NCBI RefSeq assembly: GCF_036669915.1
Contig: NC_089322.1
Coordinates: 13,664,678-13,728,677 of the forward strand
From: Pocillopora verrucosa
Lineage: Eukaryota > Cnidaria > Anthozoa > Scleractinia > Pocilloporidae
Reading direction: 5' to 3'
Length of the DNA stretch: 64,000 nt
Shown: piece by piece, positions 22,834 to 35,300 of the stretch
Position numbering within the stretch: the stretch's first letter is position 1
How the letters are laid out: each line of letters opens with the position of its first letter
Notes under the pieces: model-generated
The model's database searches: none
The model's input: the letters and a program-made list of their open reading frames with translations, nothing else
Told to the model about the DNA's origin: nothing
Translations under genes and position numbers: made by a program

Positions 22834-22976
22834 GAATGAAAGTGATCCTCGCAGTAATGTGCACTACTTGGGCAGTGGTGAAAACAAGGCCTGAAAAAAA
22901 TTCAGGCCTGTTCGGGATTTGAACCCATGACCTCTGCGATACCGGTGCAGCGCTCTACCAACTGAGCTAACAAGCC
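22834..22976 (-). mobile_element. tRNA-derived SINE (subfamily 1)
   Basis: The tRNA-like head (22905-22976, 72 bases) has a 7-bp acceptor pairing (GGCTTGT with ACAGGCC), A box TAGCTCAGTTGGTAGAGC, and B box GGTTCAAATCCC. The tail reads CACTGCCCAAGTAGTGCAC and GAGGATCACTTTCATTC on the element strand. The anticodon loop CCGGTAT would give GGT (Thr) but lacks U33, so a functional tRNA is unlikely. Confidence 0.75.
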
Positions 22977-23058
22977 AACTGTTTTCCATATATTCTTATC
23001 CGTTTATTCATCACTTCACGGGTTTATTTGGAACCAACATCATGACCAGCTCCCAGTT

Positions 23059-23084
23059 GGCTTGTTAGCTCAGTTGGTAGAGCA
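23059..23084 (+). repeat. Partial tRNA-like SINE head
   Basis: Contains the 5' part of the tRNA-like head (GGCTTGTTAGCTCAGTTGG and the start of the D-arm partner), inverted relative to the SINE at 22834-22976. The two form a broken inverted pair. Confidence 0.7.
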
Positions 23085-23757
23085 CGTCTTTCAAGTCTTT
23101 ATCCGCAGTTCAAATATATGAATTCCATATATTCTTAACCGTTTGTTGTTATTGTTATTGTTGTTATATTTGTACCTAGATATTTGTATTACCCGTATTT
23201 GTTTGTTTTTTCAGTCGAATCACGTCTACACATCTTTGCATCCAACTGCACGTCTACCCGGCAAATAGTTTCAATATACATTCATTATCCGACGTTAAAC
23301 ATGTAGTATTTATCTACAGGCGCGAATTTTTGAAAAGAACCACAAAGCAAAGTATAGAACGATCAAACCAATCCCGAACTACTTTCAACCCCGAATTAAA
23401 ATTTGCCACACTTTCGGAATACAATCTTTTAGCTTCAACTTCTCCTGGAAAGGGCGTAATTTCACGTTAATGGCAGGAATAGAGATTACTCTGATTTATT
23501 GACCATAAGAACGCAGCCGTCGCTTTCAACACAACCAGACTGTAAAGATAACCGCATCGAACAACTTTTAATGGAAGAAAACTCAAAAGCCACCACTTAA
23601 ATGACATTTTCAATATCTCAAAATTGCATTTAACAGAATAACACAAAATCCAGGATTTTCACCGAGTCAACAGATTTTAAGATTCTGTTTTTTTTTTTTG
23701 TTTTTTTTTTTTTTTTTTTTTTTTGAGGCAACATAACAAAGTAAACATAATTGGCGA

Positions 23758-26700
23758 CTACCAGTCATCAATTCTCTTCTTTTTCTTGTGATTTCGTTTC
23801 GGCTGCCAAATTGGTTTCTGTGGTTTGGCTGGCATATTAGCGGCAGCCTTTCTGTCTTTGTACTCTTTCCTGCAAGAAATGACAAGCATAGAATAAGGAA
23901 TGCTTATTGAAGTCAGATTTCCTCATTAATTCAGTTAAATATTGAACTGGTGTCTATCAACCGTAAATCTGACGCATGCGCGCAATGGATGGACTTTTGA
24001 TCCAAAAGAGAACAGGTGACAACACTTCAAAGGCTCTGTTTTTACATCTGTGTAGCTTCGTGATAACAGCAGAATTTCTACTCATTGCTAAAAAATTTGG
24101 GCTGCATTTAATTGGGGTCGAATGCCTTGCAAATCATGATATTTGACACAGTTGTAGGAGCTACTTAGTGTTATACACATCTTAAAAACCTTCCGCTATA
24201 TTTCTAAGTAGTAATTTTCAATCCGTTTTTATCTTGTACATTCCAGTACTTTCTGTATCATTTTTTGTACTTTCTAGTCCCTTGCAGAGGGCATTAGATT
24301 GAAGGTAATTTTCGCGTCAGAAAATTTACTCCAAATATCACGGGATGGCAACTAACTCATGGGAACTAATTACCTGTTAGGGAGACCTCGCTCGTTTGGC
24401 TACTGATTTCAAACAAAATAATCTTAACCCTTTACACTATAACATAAGTATTCATATTTCCGCACGGTTCTCTTTAAATTTGCTATGGTACTGACAAGGA
24501 GTATTTTTGATTGACAACAAGGGGTTTCTGAAATGAGTGATCATTTCCTTTATTCTCATAACCTTTCTGTTTGATTTAAGGCTGATATTGTGAGGAGAAA
24601 TTAGAAGCCAGCCACTCTCGGGGGTTAAAGAGTTATTAACTTTTTAAAAACAGTTATTTCGCAGGATATAACTTACCATTTCCGTCCGATGAATTTCACA
24701 GTTCGCACACATAACCGGTAAACGAGAAAAGCAGCAACCAAAAGAGAAACATTGACGACTAAACCAGCGGAGAAAGCGTAGACGCCATCTTGCCAGGAAA
24801 CGAAATCAAAGCGAGTTTGAATTTGTTTCACATGATCTGTTGGAAAAAAAAACTAATGTCATGGATAGCGAACAAAGAAAAGTTCCAAAAACTAGTAACC
24901 GCTTTTTTTCTTTGAATCGAATGTAATAATTGTGGTTTGAAATTGTGCAGCTGCAGAAATAAAAAGAAATTGAGTCATCCTCTATAAATTGCATCGTATG
25001 GCCCGTGTAAAAGGAAATAGCTGATTATAGATAATAATGATAAATCCAGCTCAGCCGAAAGTGAGAAGTGAAATGATCTCTCTCTCTGCTGCCAGGCCAA
25101 CTTGTGAAGTGGAAATTCAATTCTGAGCAGAGCTGACTTACCGTGTAAGAAACCAAAATATAAATCAACTGCAACATCAGTGATATAAGAGAAGACAGGC
25201 ACAAATGGTTCAACAATCCACTTCACTCCGTAAATCATCATCTGGATCAGCTCAGCTGACTTATTTTGGACCATGTCGGAAAATACATATGTCGCAGTTA
25301 TGGTAAAATCCGCCAAGCACTGAAGTCCATTCCATAAAATCCAAGCTAACCATTCCGTACAGTTCCATATCAATTTTCCAACCCACCGCTTTGCTCCATT
25401 CCACGTCAAGTCTGAGAACCATTCAAATTTCTCCCGAGTCCAATTAACCGTTCCAATCCAGGTGTACTTAAGTCCATACCATACTTTTCCAATCACTACC
25501 CTTGAGACCATAATGCATTTCTTCCAAATCCCTGAGGTCATTTCCAACGTACCGTCATGCACCTGGGTCATTACCGTCACTGTAAAGTTCCACATCCGAG
25601 ATATCAATGCAGGAGTTGTAATCTCGAAAACTTCATGGTCAGAGCACGTCGTGTTTCTGAGATACTCAGGGATTTCTTTGCACTTGAAGATCTGACAATG
25701 ATGATTTAGAGTCATTGGCCATGTGAAATACGGAAAAGTAGTCCGGTTAGCTTAGTACTTTAAAACATAAAAATATGAACGGTAAACGGAAGATAAAACG
25801 AACCATCAAATCTAATACCTTTGAATGTTTAGGTCTGGTGTAGCCATACGCTTTGCTGTTAACTTCAATGGAATTCTTTTCGTAAATCAACTTCAGGTCA
25901 ACATCCATGGAGGGAATTTGTATCTTAACCGCAATCTGTTGTTCAAGACAAAAAAACCTTCATATCAAAATGGCTGCAAATGTTTTAACTCTTAAGATTT
26001 TTTTTAAAATTTATTGTAAATGCTGCAAGCACTAAAAAATTGGTTCAAGCAGCTGGATTTTCCTGGTTTCAATAACGACGCGCGAATCGCTGGTACCAAT
26101 TTATACTTCCTGGTTGGTGAAAGACGCTGCAAGAGTTGTGCGTCTTTTCCGAGAGACAAGGTTTCAAATTACAAATAGGATATTTTTTGGAACTGCATTT
26201 CTGTGCAGCCAACGATAAGTATGCCTTAAAACTCTAAATTTCGGCAAACCTTGTTGTTCCATTTTCCAGTCATCATCATCATCTTGTGTTTGTTGAAATC
26301 ATTCGGCTCTTGCCTCTCACTGACTCGAGTAAACGTTTCTACGCATGAAAAAAATAAGTAATTTGGTGCAATAGTGAATTGTAGCAGTGTAGCGTAAAGT
26401 GACGTAGCGTATGTCCATGTAATGACTTGTACGGTAACATTGAAAAAAAAGCAGATTGAAAAAAAAATAAATGAATAAATCTCTGCCGAAAATAAATATG
26501 TTTTATAAATTTCCATGCATTGTTAAAGCATGTTGAATTTCTTTCATTCTCGTGTACTCGTCGATTCTTTAAAATGATGAAGGTGCGTTTATTTTGAAAG
26601 AAACTTAAAAGGATTTATCGCAACTTTTCAGTTAAAAACCTTTTGTAAAGCGCGCAAAACTTAGAAATGAACTTAAAACCACGCGCGCAGTAACCATAGG

Positions 26701-27024
26701 AACTAGAAACATTTGATCTGCGGAAGTTGATTTGAAGTATTTTTCATAAGAATGTGCTTTGCAAAAATTTCCAACCTCTTTACCCGACAGCAACGAAAAC
26801 TAAGCGAATCCCTTCGAAACATTGTAAACCGGTTGACATGAAGAGCAGCAATTTAAGCCGTTGTTCCTATTACTAAGTCCAAAGTCATAACCTGCAAGGC
26901 CTTAAGATAGAGAAAAATGTCTGTCAAAGGGAGAAAAAACCTTACCGTCCAGATTAGCACTGTTTGTAGCGTTAGAAAACAACGATAAAAGCGAAAGTGC
27001 TATTATCGCAGTCACCCGCTTCAT
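23758..27024 (-). CDS. Array gene copy C: Trp-rich type I membrane glycoprotein, 368 aa
   Basis: Six exons: 26946..27024, 26250..26338, 25819..25935, 25142..25691, 24677..24836, 23758..23869; 1107 bases, phases closed. The signal peptide is MKRVTAIIALSLLSLFS, with Arg where the others have Trp. Exon 4 (550 bases) has the intermediate Trp block WILWNGLQCLADF. The predicted order is signal peptide, glycosylated Trp-rich ectodomain, one membrane span and basic tail. The tail differs slightly (PAKPQKP and KRNHKKKKRIDDW). It lies in tandem with four paralogs in the same orientation and is most similar to copy E, sharing a one-codon deletion at the intron 3/exon 4 border. The family is not recognised. 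Confidence 0.85.
24424..24634 (+). mobile_element. MITE family 1 in intron 5 of copy C
   Basis: Starts TTAACCCTTTACACTATAAC and ends GGGGTTAAAGAGTTA, at the same intronic position as in the other array genes. Confidence 0.85.
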
Positions 27025-27841
27025 CTCTGATTTGTCTCCAAACTTTTTTTTCTCTCTCACGAAAAGCGCAACCTTGCTCTTGCCGCGAAAACGAAGTGAA
27101 GTAAAGATTGACGTTACAATAATTCTGTATGACGTAGGCCGTATGTCAACTGCGCGCGCGAGATGGTCGTTAAACTTGGTCCCACACCCGGCTTTAGAGA
27201 GTTCAAGAGCGGCAACAAGATATAACATTCATATATCTTTTCGATAAAAAGCGGCTTGCGTTGATTTTAGATCGGAAATTTTTTCAGGTAATATTGATGG
27301 CCTGGTTATCATTTATTGTTCACACGCGTTTGAAAACCTAAGAGAGAAATTAAGAATTAATTAAGGTCGCAGTAAAGCAGTTTTTCCTTCTCTTTACTTT
27401 CCTTAATCCCGACCAGTTATTTTCTGTTGGTTCCCTACCTCTTTCTTTTCTTTCGCTCGCATAACGTCTTCGCTTCAGGCTTACACAGTGACGGCCTGGA
27501 AGCAGGTGCACTCCCCGTCCTAGGTATTGCCTGTTGAAGGAACCTGTAGCAGCTACGGTGAGCGATGGTACATGCGCTTAGGATTCATTTGATATTGGTT
27601 TTTATTAAAAAACTGGACCGAGAATTTTCATTGGCTTACCCATCATGGGTTGTGAGCCATTATACCATGCTCTAAGCGTTAACTCAAAATTAAAGCGGAG
27701 CCTAACCATTTTCCAGGATACAATTTATCTATATTTTGGGGTGTTTTTAATGAAACAATTATTCCACCCGCGCTTTTTGGATATGATTAAAGGGGGCAAG
27801 TTTCTAAGGAAACTGTGGTGCTGCGTCGGTGGGAGAGTATA

Positions 27842-28028
27842 ACAGGGTGATTTAGCTGAGTTGATAAGGTAAATTGGCCACCGTAAAGAGTTTGAAAGCT
27901 GAGGTTTCGAGTGTTAGCCCTTCGTCAGAGCGAGAATGAAGGGCTAACGCTCGAAACGTTAGCTTTTAAACTCTGTACGGTGGCCAATTTACGTTATCAA
28001 CTCGGTTGATAATACTAAACTACCTTGT
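27842..28028. repeat. Large palindromic repeat, full copy 2
   Basis: Inverted arms around the centre near 27930, homologous to 15183-15378. The left arm has lost a few bases (TTTAGCTGAGTTGATAAGG). Confidence 0.85.
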
Positions 28029-29395
28029 TAGATATGGGCTGGATTAAGACCATCTCGGCCCTACGGGACTCGTCGGCTATCAATCATTTCATATCCAAAG
28101 CACGCTCGTGGAATAATTGTTTAGAAGTCGTGCTCCTTTGCCCAACCCGCCACCATAGTCTCCAACAACTGCGCGCAGAAAATTCGGCAAATCAAAACCA
28201 TCAATATTTACTGTTCCCCTTCCCTGTAGAAAACATATTTTCTGTAACTTCATGGGACTTGAGATGATAACTTAGATTTCTGACAATTTAAACGATCTAT
28301 AAACTTGAAATATTTGTGTGTATGATCGCTTATTATGTAGGGTTTATTTTCTTCATCACGGAGGTGGTCTATCAATGCCAAAAGTATATCATGTGAAAGC
28401 TAAAACATCAAAGATCAGTCAATCATTATTTAATCATAAACAATGCTTGAGTATAGAATTGTTTTGTCAATCAGTGTATAACGCGGCCAATCAAAACGAC
28501 TTTATACTGCCAGAAACTATTTAAAAACACCTGCCTGCCGTATGAAACCTTCATCGTGTGAGTAAGCAACTTTAATCACTTTCTAGAATTTTAAAAGTTT
28601 ACTGAGTCAGAAGTTAAAACTATCTGGACGACATTTAACAGTTCTTCGCCAACACGCTTCCACAAAATGGTAAGTGGTAATTTGAGCATTACATTTCAAA
28701 GATAGATTCGTTTGATGTTTTTTACAACGAAAAATCTTGCGACAAGCGAAATTGTGATATCGTTATGAAACAGAGATCTGATGATTTCCATATGCGAACG
28801 TAACCATGTAACTTGGCTATTGTCAATGGTCGAACGACACACTGACGGCCATCAGTGATATAATTTCATGCACCTTTTCATTTCGAAAAACTTGGAAAAT
28901 ATTTGAAACATCCATCAAGTTTCTTTTGCATGAAAAACTAGGCGTTAAAAAAAGAGCGATTTTAACTTTACTCCCTCAACGCATGGATTACCTACAGATT
29001 CATTCAATTCCTAAAGTTTCAAATATATTATTTAGTCAACGTGATTAACGCAAAGAGAAATTAAAGCAGTGTGGAATAAACGCAAAGAGATTGCATGAAA
29101 CTGTCCTACAGCACTAAGTATAGAATGAGCATTATGTAAAGATTTCCTCAAGGAAAAGAGAAAAACTATTAATTTTCAGGACAAATGAGATTTAATGTCC
29201 CCCACGTTAGTTCAGGTGATCTCCAGGGGATTTGCATGCGGTTATGCCTCAGCGGCACCATGTAGATGCAAAAGTCCTCTATAGTCAGGGGATGTTGGTT
29301 GTGTTACAAAAAATTTACCCGATCCCCCTTAGGGCTCTGCAGTATTCAAATGATCCTCCCTCATTGGCAGTTAATTTTCTGTACTCCTCCTTTAA

Positions 29396-29474
29396 CTCTT
29401 TAACTCTCATGAGTGACCAAGACAGAATTTCTCCTCACAACATCAATACAATATCAACCAGATAAGTGATGAGT
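29396..29474 (+). mobile_element. MITE family 2, 3'-truncated copy
   Basis: Begins TTTAACTCTCATGAGTGACC like the full element at 45018, but stops after GATAAGTGATGAG and continues into spacer sequence (ATTGCGCATTTAG). Confidence 0.75.
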
Positions 29475-30429
29475 GATAAATTGCGCATTTAGTTTCCTAT
29501 GCTTGAGAAAGCTAACCGTAAAAGTAATCAGAAATGTATCTTCATTTCTTGTTAGTTGTTCTTCTGCTGTCGTTTTTACAGGGATGATCTCTATTTCGTC
29601 TTTCTTTCTGGGCTCAAAATGCGAGGAACACCAAAGCAATTTTTAAACTGAACATAAGAAAACGCAGTCCTTTCAATAATTAATTTATCTAACTTCCCTC
29701 TAAATTAAATATCTGTTTCTATCTGTTTCTTACATAACTTGAATAGGGGTCGCGAGATTTCATCTTTTGCTCGGAAAAGGGTAAAAAAAAATGTCATTCA
29801 TGAATAATGAGTAGTTCTTAGCTGAAATTAAGACTTTCAGTGTGAAGTATTGCGTTTCATGTTTTGTATTAAGTTTTATTACATAGCAGAGTTCGCAGTG
29901 CGCGCAGCAAGGCCCATATTTATTAAAAATGGTCTAATAAACATGACAAAGCATTGTTTTTGAGCAGGCTAGCTTTCTCCCTTGTCATCATAGTCAAAGA
30001 CTCGCACGAAAATGATGAGCATTTATTTCAAGATATTACCATCTCTGTTTATCTGACTTGACTGACTTGAAATATTTATTGAAGAGAAAATTTCTGAGTT
30101 TTACTCAAGACCATTGAAAATTTAGAAATACTCGCTGGCGGCTCTTGTTTCTGAGCTCCTTTTGTTTTCTCGAATTCATGGGCTGAGTTCATCATTTCGC
30201 TGCAGCCGGATTTAAAACTAGCGAGAGTGTGTGTTTGCCCTAAATTGGCTAGTAAAATGTTCCAAAGCACCGCTTCATTATAGCTGAAGTTTGTTTTCGA
30301 CAGTTAGTGCGGGGGAGTGGAACAGCTAATTTGCCCTAAGAATCCCTTAAAGAATAGTTAGATATTTCACTCCGATCAATAAACATTAATTTCAGATAAT
30401 CAGGGGCAATAGCGTTCAGTAATTTATGG

Positions 30430-30885
30430 TCCGTAGTTTCTTTTAGAATTTTCGTCAAAGATCAAGTTTTCCCAGTCCCAAGTCTTACAAAAAGATCATC
30501 AACGTTGGCATCGTAGGAAGAAGAGGTCAAAATACGCGCAGTGCGATTCTGTAGTTTTTGTAATTTAGTTACGAGAGATTTATTGCAATTCCCCCATAAG
30601 AACTTGAATGAGGTTGAACTAAAGCATGATAGATGCATAGGAGCGTTTTAAATGAGACAAAGGACGTACTTCGCCTGGAGATGCCAATGCCAGAGGCAAC
30701 TTTTTTTAGATATTTCGATATCGGTATATTCCAAGGTAGATTTTTATCTGTATATACACCAAGAAATCTTCTAAATGAAACTTGCTTTATAGAATTACTG
30801 TCAATAGTAAGACACAGGGGTTCATTAAAAGTATCCAACTTTCGCCTTGAAACTATCAACATGAACTCAGTCTCTTGACTTATTA
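30430..30885 (-). pseudogene. LINE reverse-transcriptase fragment, best preserved copy
   Basis: A minus-strand frame of 97 codons contains FRRFLGVYTDKNLPWN and FKTLLCIYHALVQPHSSSYG. It is followed, after a break, by KLQKLQNRTARILTSSSYDA. This order is the C-terminal part of CR1/jockey-like non-LTR reverse transcriptases. There are no endonuclease or catalytic palm motifs, so it is a dead 3' fragment. Confidence 0.8.
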
Positions 30886-30900
30886 AGAGAGATGAATAAA

Positions 30901-30945
<45 letters not shown>

Positions 30946-31561
30946 TATTGCAGGTAATTTAGTGTTGACAACTGAGTTGAAAACGTAAATTGGCCACAGT
31001 AAAGAGTTAAAAGGCTACGTTTCGAGCGTTAGCCCTTCGTCAATCGCTCTGGCAATAAATTCGTTTCTATTTCAGGTAGCTTTGTTGTTATTGTTATTGT
31101 TGTTATATTTGTACCTAGATATTTGTATTACCCGTATTTATTTGTTTTTTCAGTCGAATCACGTCTACACATCTTTGCATCCAACTGCACGTCTACCCGG
31201 CAAATATTTTCAATATGCATTCATTATCCACCGATAAACGTGTAGTATTTATCTACAGGTGCGAATTTTTGGAAAAACCACAAAGCAAAGTATAGAACGA
31301 TCAAACCAATCCCGAACTATTTTCAACCCCGAATTAAAATTTGCCACACTTTCGGGATACAGTCTCTTAGCTTCAAATTCTCCTGGAAAGGGCGTAATTT
31401 CATGTTAATGGCAGGAATAGAGATTACTCTGATTTATTGACCATAAGAACGCAGACGTCGCTTTCAACACAACCAGACTATAAAGATGAAAGTGAAATGT
31501 GATCATCGCAGTAAATTTTCCAATTTAAGCAATTGGAAAGGAGAAGCCTGAAAAAAAATCA

Positions 31562-31562
<1 letters not shown>

Positions 31563-31595
<33 letters not shown>

Positions 31596-31634
31596 GATAC
31601 CGGTGCGATGCTCTACCAACTGAGCTATGAAGCC
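31563..31634 (-). tRNA. tRNA-like SINE head (anticodon position GGT, probably not a functional tRNA)
   Basis: 72 bases that fold as a cloverleaf with a 7-bp acceptor stem, D arm GCTC/GAGC and T arm ACGGG/CCCGT. The anticodon stem has an A-C mismatch, and the loop CCGGTAT has C instead of U at position 33. A tRNA scanner would probably flag it; I read it as part of a SINE. Confidence 0.45.
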
Positions 31635-31933
31635 ACACATTGGGAGCGAGGTCAATTTATTGAGTTCATATCTTCCCGTGCAGTGAAATGATGAAGCCCT
31701 GATTTTTTTCAGGCTTCTCCTTTCCAATTGCTTCATCATTTCACTGCACGGGAAGATATGAACTCAATAAATTGACCTCGCTCCCAATGTGTGGCTTCAT
31801 AGCTCAGTTGGTAGAGCATCGCACCGGTATGATGAAGCCCTGATTTTTTTCAGGCTTCTCCTTTCCAATTGCTTCATCATTTCACTGCACGGGAAGATAT
31901 GAACTCAATAAATTGACCTCGCTCCCAATGTGT

Positions 31934-31972
31934 GGCTTCATAGCTCAGTTGGTAGAGCATCGCACCGGTATC

Positions 31973-32005
<33 letters not shown>
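31934..32005 (+). tRNA. tRNA-like SINE head (anticodon position GGT, probably not a functional tRNA)
   Basis: The mirror copy of the head at 31563-31634, with the same stems and the same atypical anticodon loop. Confidence 0.45.
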
Positions 32006-32006
<1 letters not shown>

Positions 32007-32279
32007 TGATTTTTTTCAGGCTTCTCCTTTCCAATTGCTTAAATTGGAAAATTTACTGCGATGATCACATTTCACTTTCATCTACAACCGCAGTACAAAT
32101 ATGAATTATTTCATATAAAACTTCACAGACTATAAAGATAAACCGAATCGAACAACTTTTAATGGAAGAAAACTCAAAAGCCACCACTTAAATTACATTA
32201 CCAATATCTCAAAACTGCATTTAACAGAATAACACAAAATCCAGGAATTTCACCGAGTCAACAGATTTTAAGATTCTCT

Positions 32280-32320
<41 letters not shown>

Positions 32321-32349
32321 AAAACCGGCAAAGTAAACATAATCGGCGA

Positions 32350-35300
32350 CTACCAGTCGTCAATTCTCTTCTTTTTCTTGTGCTTTCGTTTCGGCTGCCA
32401 AATTGGTTTCTGTGGTTTGGGTGGCATATTAGCGGCAGCCTTTCTGTCTTTGTACTCTTTCCTGCAAGAAATGACAAGCATAGAATAAGGAATGCTTATT
32501 GAAGTCAGATTTCCTCATTAATTCAGTTAAATATTTAACCGGTGTCTATCAACCGTAAATCTGACGCATGCGCACAATGGATGGACTTTTGATCCAAAAG
32601 AGAACAGCTGACAACAATTCAAAGGCTATGTTTTTACATCTGTGTAGCTTCGTGATAACAGTAGAATTTCCACTTATGGCTAAAAAATTGGGCTGCATTT
32701 AATAGGGGTTGAATCCCTTGCAAATCATGATATTTGACACAGTTGTAGGAGCTACTTAGTGTTATACACATCTTAAAAACCTTCCGCTATATTTCTAAGT
32801 CGTAATTTTCAATTCGTTTTTATCTTATACATTCCAGTACTTTCTGTATCATTTTCTTTTTGCTTTCTAGTCCCTTGCAGACGGCATTAGATTGAAGGTA
32901 ATTCTCGCGCCAGAAAATTTACTCCAAATATCACGGGATGGCAACTGACTCATGGGAACTAATTACCTATTAGGGAGACCTCGCTCGTTTGGCTACTGAT
33001 TTCAAACAAAATAATCTTAACCCTTTACACCATAACATTAGTATTCATATTTCCGCACGGTTCTCTTTAAATTCGCTATGGTACTGACAAGGAGTATTTT
33101 TGATTGACAATAAGGGGTTTCTGAAATGAGTGATCATTTCCTTTATTCTCATAACCTTTCTGTTTGATTTAAGGCTGATGTTGTGAGGAGAAATTAGAAG
33201 CCAGCCACTCTCAGGGGTTAAAGAGTTATTAATTTTTTAAAAGCAGTTATTTCGCAGGATATAACTTACCATTTCCGTCCGATGAATTTCACAGTTCGCA
33301 CACATAACCGGCAAACGAGAAAACCGGCAACCAAAAGAGAAACATTGACGACTAAACCAGCGGAGAAAGCGTAGACGCCATCTTGCCAGGAAACGAAATC
33401 AAAGCGAGTTTCAATTTGTTTCACATGATCTGTTTGAAAAAAAACTAATGTCATGGATAGTGAACAAAGAAAAGTTTCCAAAACTAGTAACCGCTTTTTT
33501 TCTTTGAATCGAATGTAATAATTGTGGTTTGAAATTGTGCAGCTGCAGAAATAAAAAGAAATTGAGTCATCCTCTATAAATTGCATCGTATGGCCCGTGT
33601 AAAAGAAAATAGCTGATTATAGATAATAATGATAAATCCAGCTCAGCCGAAAGTGAGAAGTGAAATGATCTCTCTCTCTGCTGCCAGGCCAACTTGTGAA
33701 GTGGAAATTCAATTCTGAGCAGAGTTGACTTACCATGTAGGAAACCAAAATATAAATCAACTGCAACATCAGCGATATAACAGATGACAGGCACAAATGG
33801 TTTAACGATCCACGTCACTCCGTAAATCATCATCTGGATCAGCTCAGCTGACTTATTTTGGACCATCTCGGAAAATACATATGTCGCAGTTATGGTAAAA
33901 TCCGCCAAGCACTGAAGTCCATTCCATAAAATCCAAGCTAACCATTCCGTACAGTTCCATATCAATTTTCCAACCCACCGCTTTGCTCCAATCCACGTCA
34001 AGTCTGAGAACCATTCGAATTTCTCCCGAGTCCAATTAACCGTTCCAATCCAGATGTACTGAAGTCCATACCATACTTTTCCAATCACTACCCTTGAGAC
34101 CATAATGCATTTCTTCCAAATCCCTGAGGTCATTTCCAACGTACCGTCATGCACCTGGGTCATTACCGACACTGTAAAGTTCCACATCCGAGATATCAAT
34201 GCAGGAGTTGTAATCTCGAAAACCTCATGGTCAGAGCACGTCGTGTTTCTGAGATACTCAGGGATTTCCTTGCACTTGAAGATCTGACAATGATGATTTA
34301 GAGAAGTCATTGGCCATGTGAAATACGGAAAAGTAGTCCGGTTAGCTTAATACTTTAAAACATAAAAATATGAACGGTAAACGGAAGATAAAACGAATCA
34401 TCAAATCTAATACCTTTGAATGTTTAGGTCTGGCGTAGCCATACGCTTTGCTGTTAACTTCAATGGAATTCTTTTCGTAAATCAACTTCAGTTCAACATC
34501 CATGGAGGGAATTTGTACCTTAACCGCAATCTGTTGTTCAAGACAAAAAAACCTTCATATCGAAATGGCTGAAAATGTTTTAACTCTGAAGATTTTTTAA
34601 AAATGTATTCTAAATGCTGCAAGCACTAATACATTGGTCCATGCAGCTGGATTTTCCTGGTTTCAATAACGACGTGCGAATCGCTGGTACCTATTTATAC
34701 TTCCTGGTTGGTGAAAGACGCTGCAAGAGTTGTGCGTTTTTTCCGCGAGACAAGGTTTCAAATTACAAATAGGATATTTTTTGGAACTGCATTTCTGTGC
34801 AGCCAACAATAAGTATGCCTTAGAAATCTAAATTTCGGCAAACCTTGTTGTTCCATTTTCCAGTCATCATCATCATCTTGTGTTTGTTGAAATCATTCGG
34901 CTCTTCCCCCTCACTGACTCGAGTAAACGTTTCTACGCATGAAAAAAATAAGTAATTTGGTACAATAGTGAATTGTATTTGTGTAGCGTAAAGTGACGTA
35001 GCGTATGTCCATGTAATGACTTGTACGGTAGCATTGAAAAAAAAGCAAATTGAAAAAAAATATATGAATAAATCTCTGCCGAAAATAAATATGTTTTATA
35101 AATTTCCATGCATTGTTAAAGCATGTTGAATGTCTTTTATTGTCGTGTACTTGTCGATTCTTTAAAATGATCAAGGCGCGTTCATTTTGAAAGAAACTTA
35201 AAAGGATTTAGCGCAACTTAGCCCTATGTAAAGCGCGCAAAACTAAGAAATGAACTTAAAACCACGCGCGCAGTAACCATAGGAACTAGAAACATTTGAT

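Larger units (their letters stand above)
21269..23757. other. Spacer between array copies B and C (2.5 kb, internally deleted)
   Basis: The shortest spacer. After a left arm of the palindromic repeat (21735-21836) it jumps to sequence equivalent to 10195 onward, skipping the centre and right arm and more than 1 kb present in the other spacers. It then carries a LINE remnant (22180-22640), another arm (22714-22795), and a SINE with a tRNA-like head (22834-22976) plus a partial head in the opposite direction (23059-23084). Confidence 0.65.
31488..32125. mobile_element. Composite inverted SINE insertion (subfamily 2) with 14-bp target-site duplication
   Basis: A minus-orientation SINE (31488-31634, tRNA-like head 31563-31634), a truncated plus copy (head 5' part 31793-31830) and a full plus SINE (head 31934-32005, tail to about 32083) together form a near-perfect inverted repeat with arms of about 200 bases (31489-31696 and 31868-32083). 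Direct repeats CAGACTATAAAGAT flank the insertion at 31474-31487 and 32126-32139. The heads have perfect acceptor pairing (GGCTTCA/TGAAGCC), A box and B box (GGTTCGAATCC). Confidence 0.8.
27025..32349. other. Spacer between array copies C and D (5.3 kb)
   Basis: The longest spacer. In order: 5' flank of copy C, palindromic repeat 27842-28028, a segment at about 28440-28850 shared only with the right end of the array, a truncated MITE family 2 copy (29396-29474), a LINE RT remnant (30430-30885), a palindromic arm (30951-31055), and the composite inverted SINE insertion (31488-32125) with flanking direct repeats. No independent gene is supported. Confidence 0.65.

Noticed and set aside
28025-28267. 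Recurrent 80-codon frame starting MLDMGWI in spacers
   Set aside because: Open in near-identical duplicates only; frames and starts vary (for example at 36615), with no domain or splice signals.
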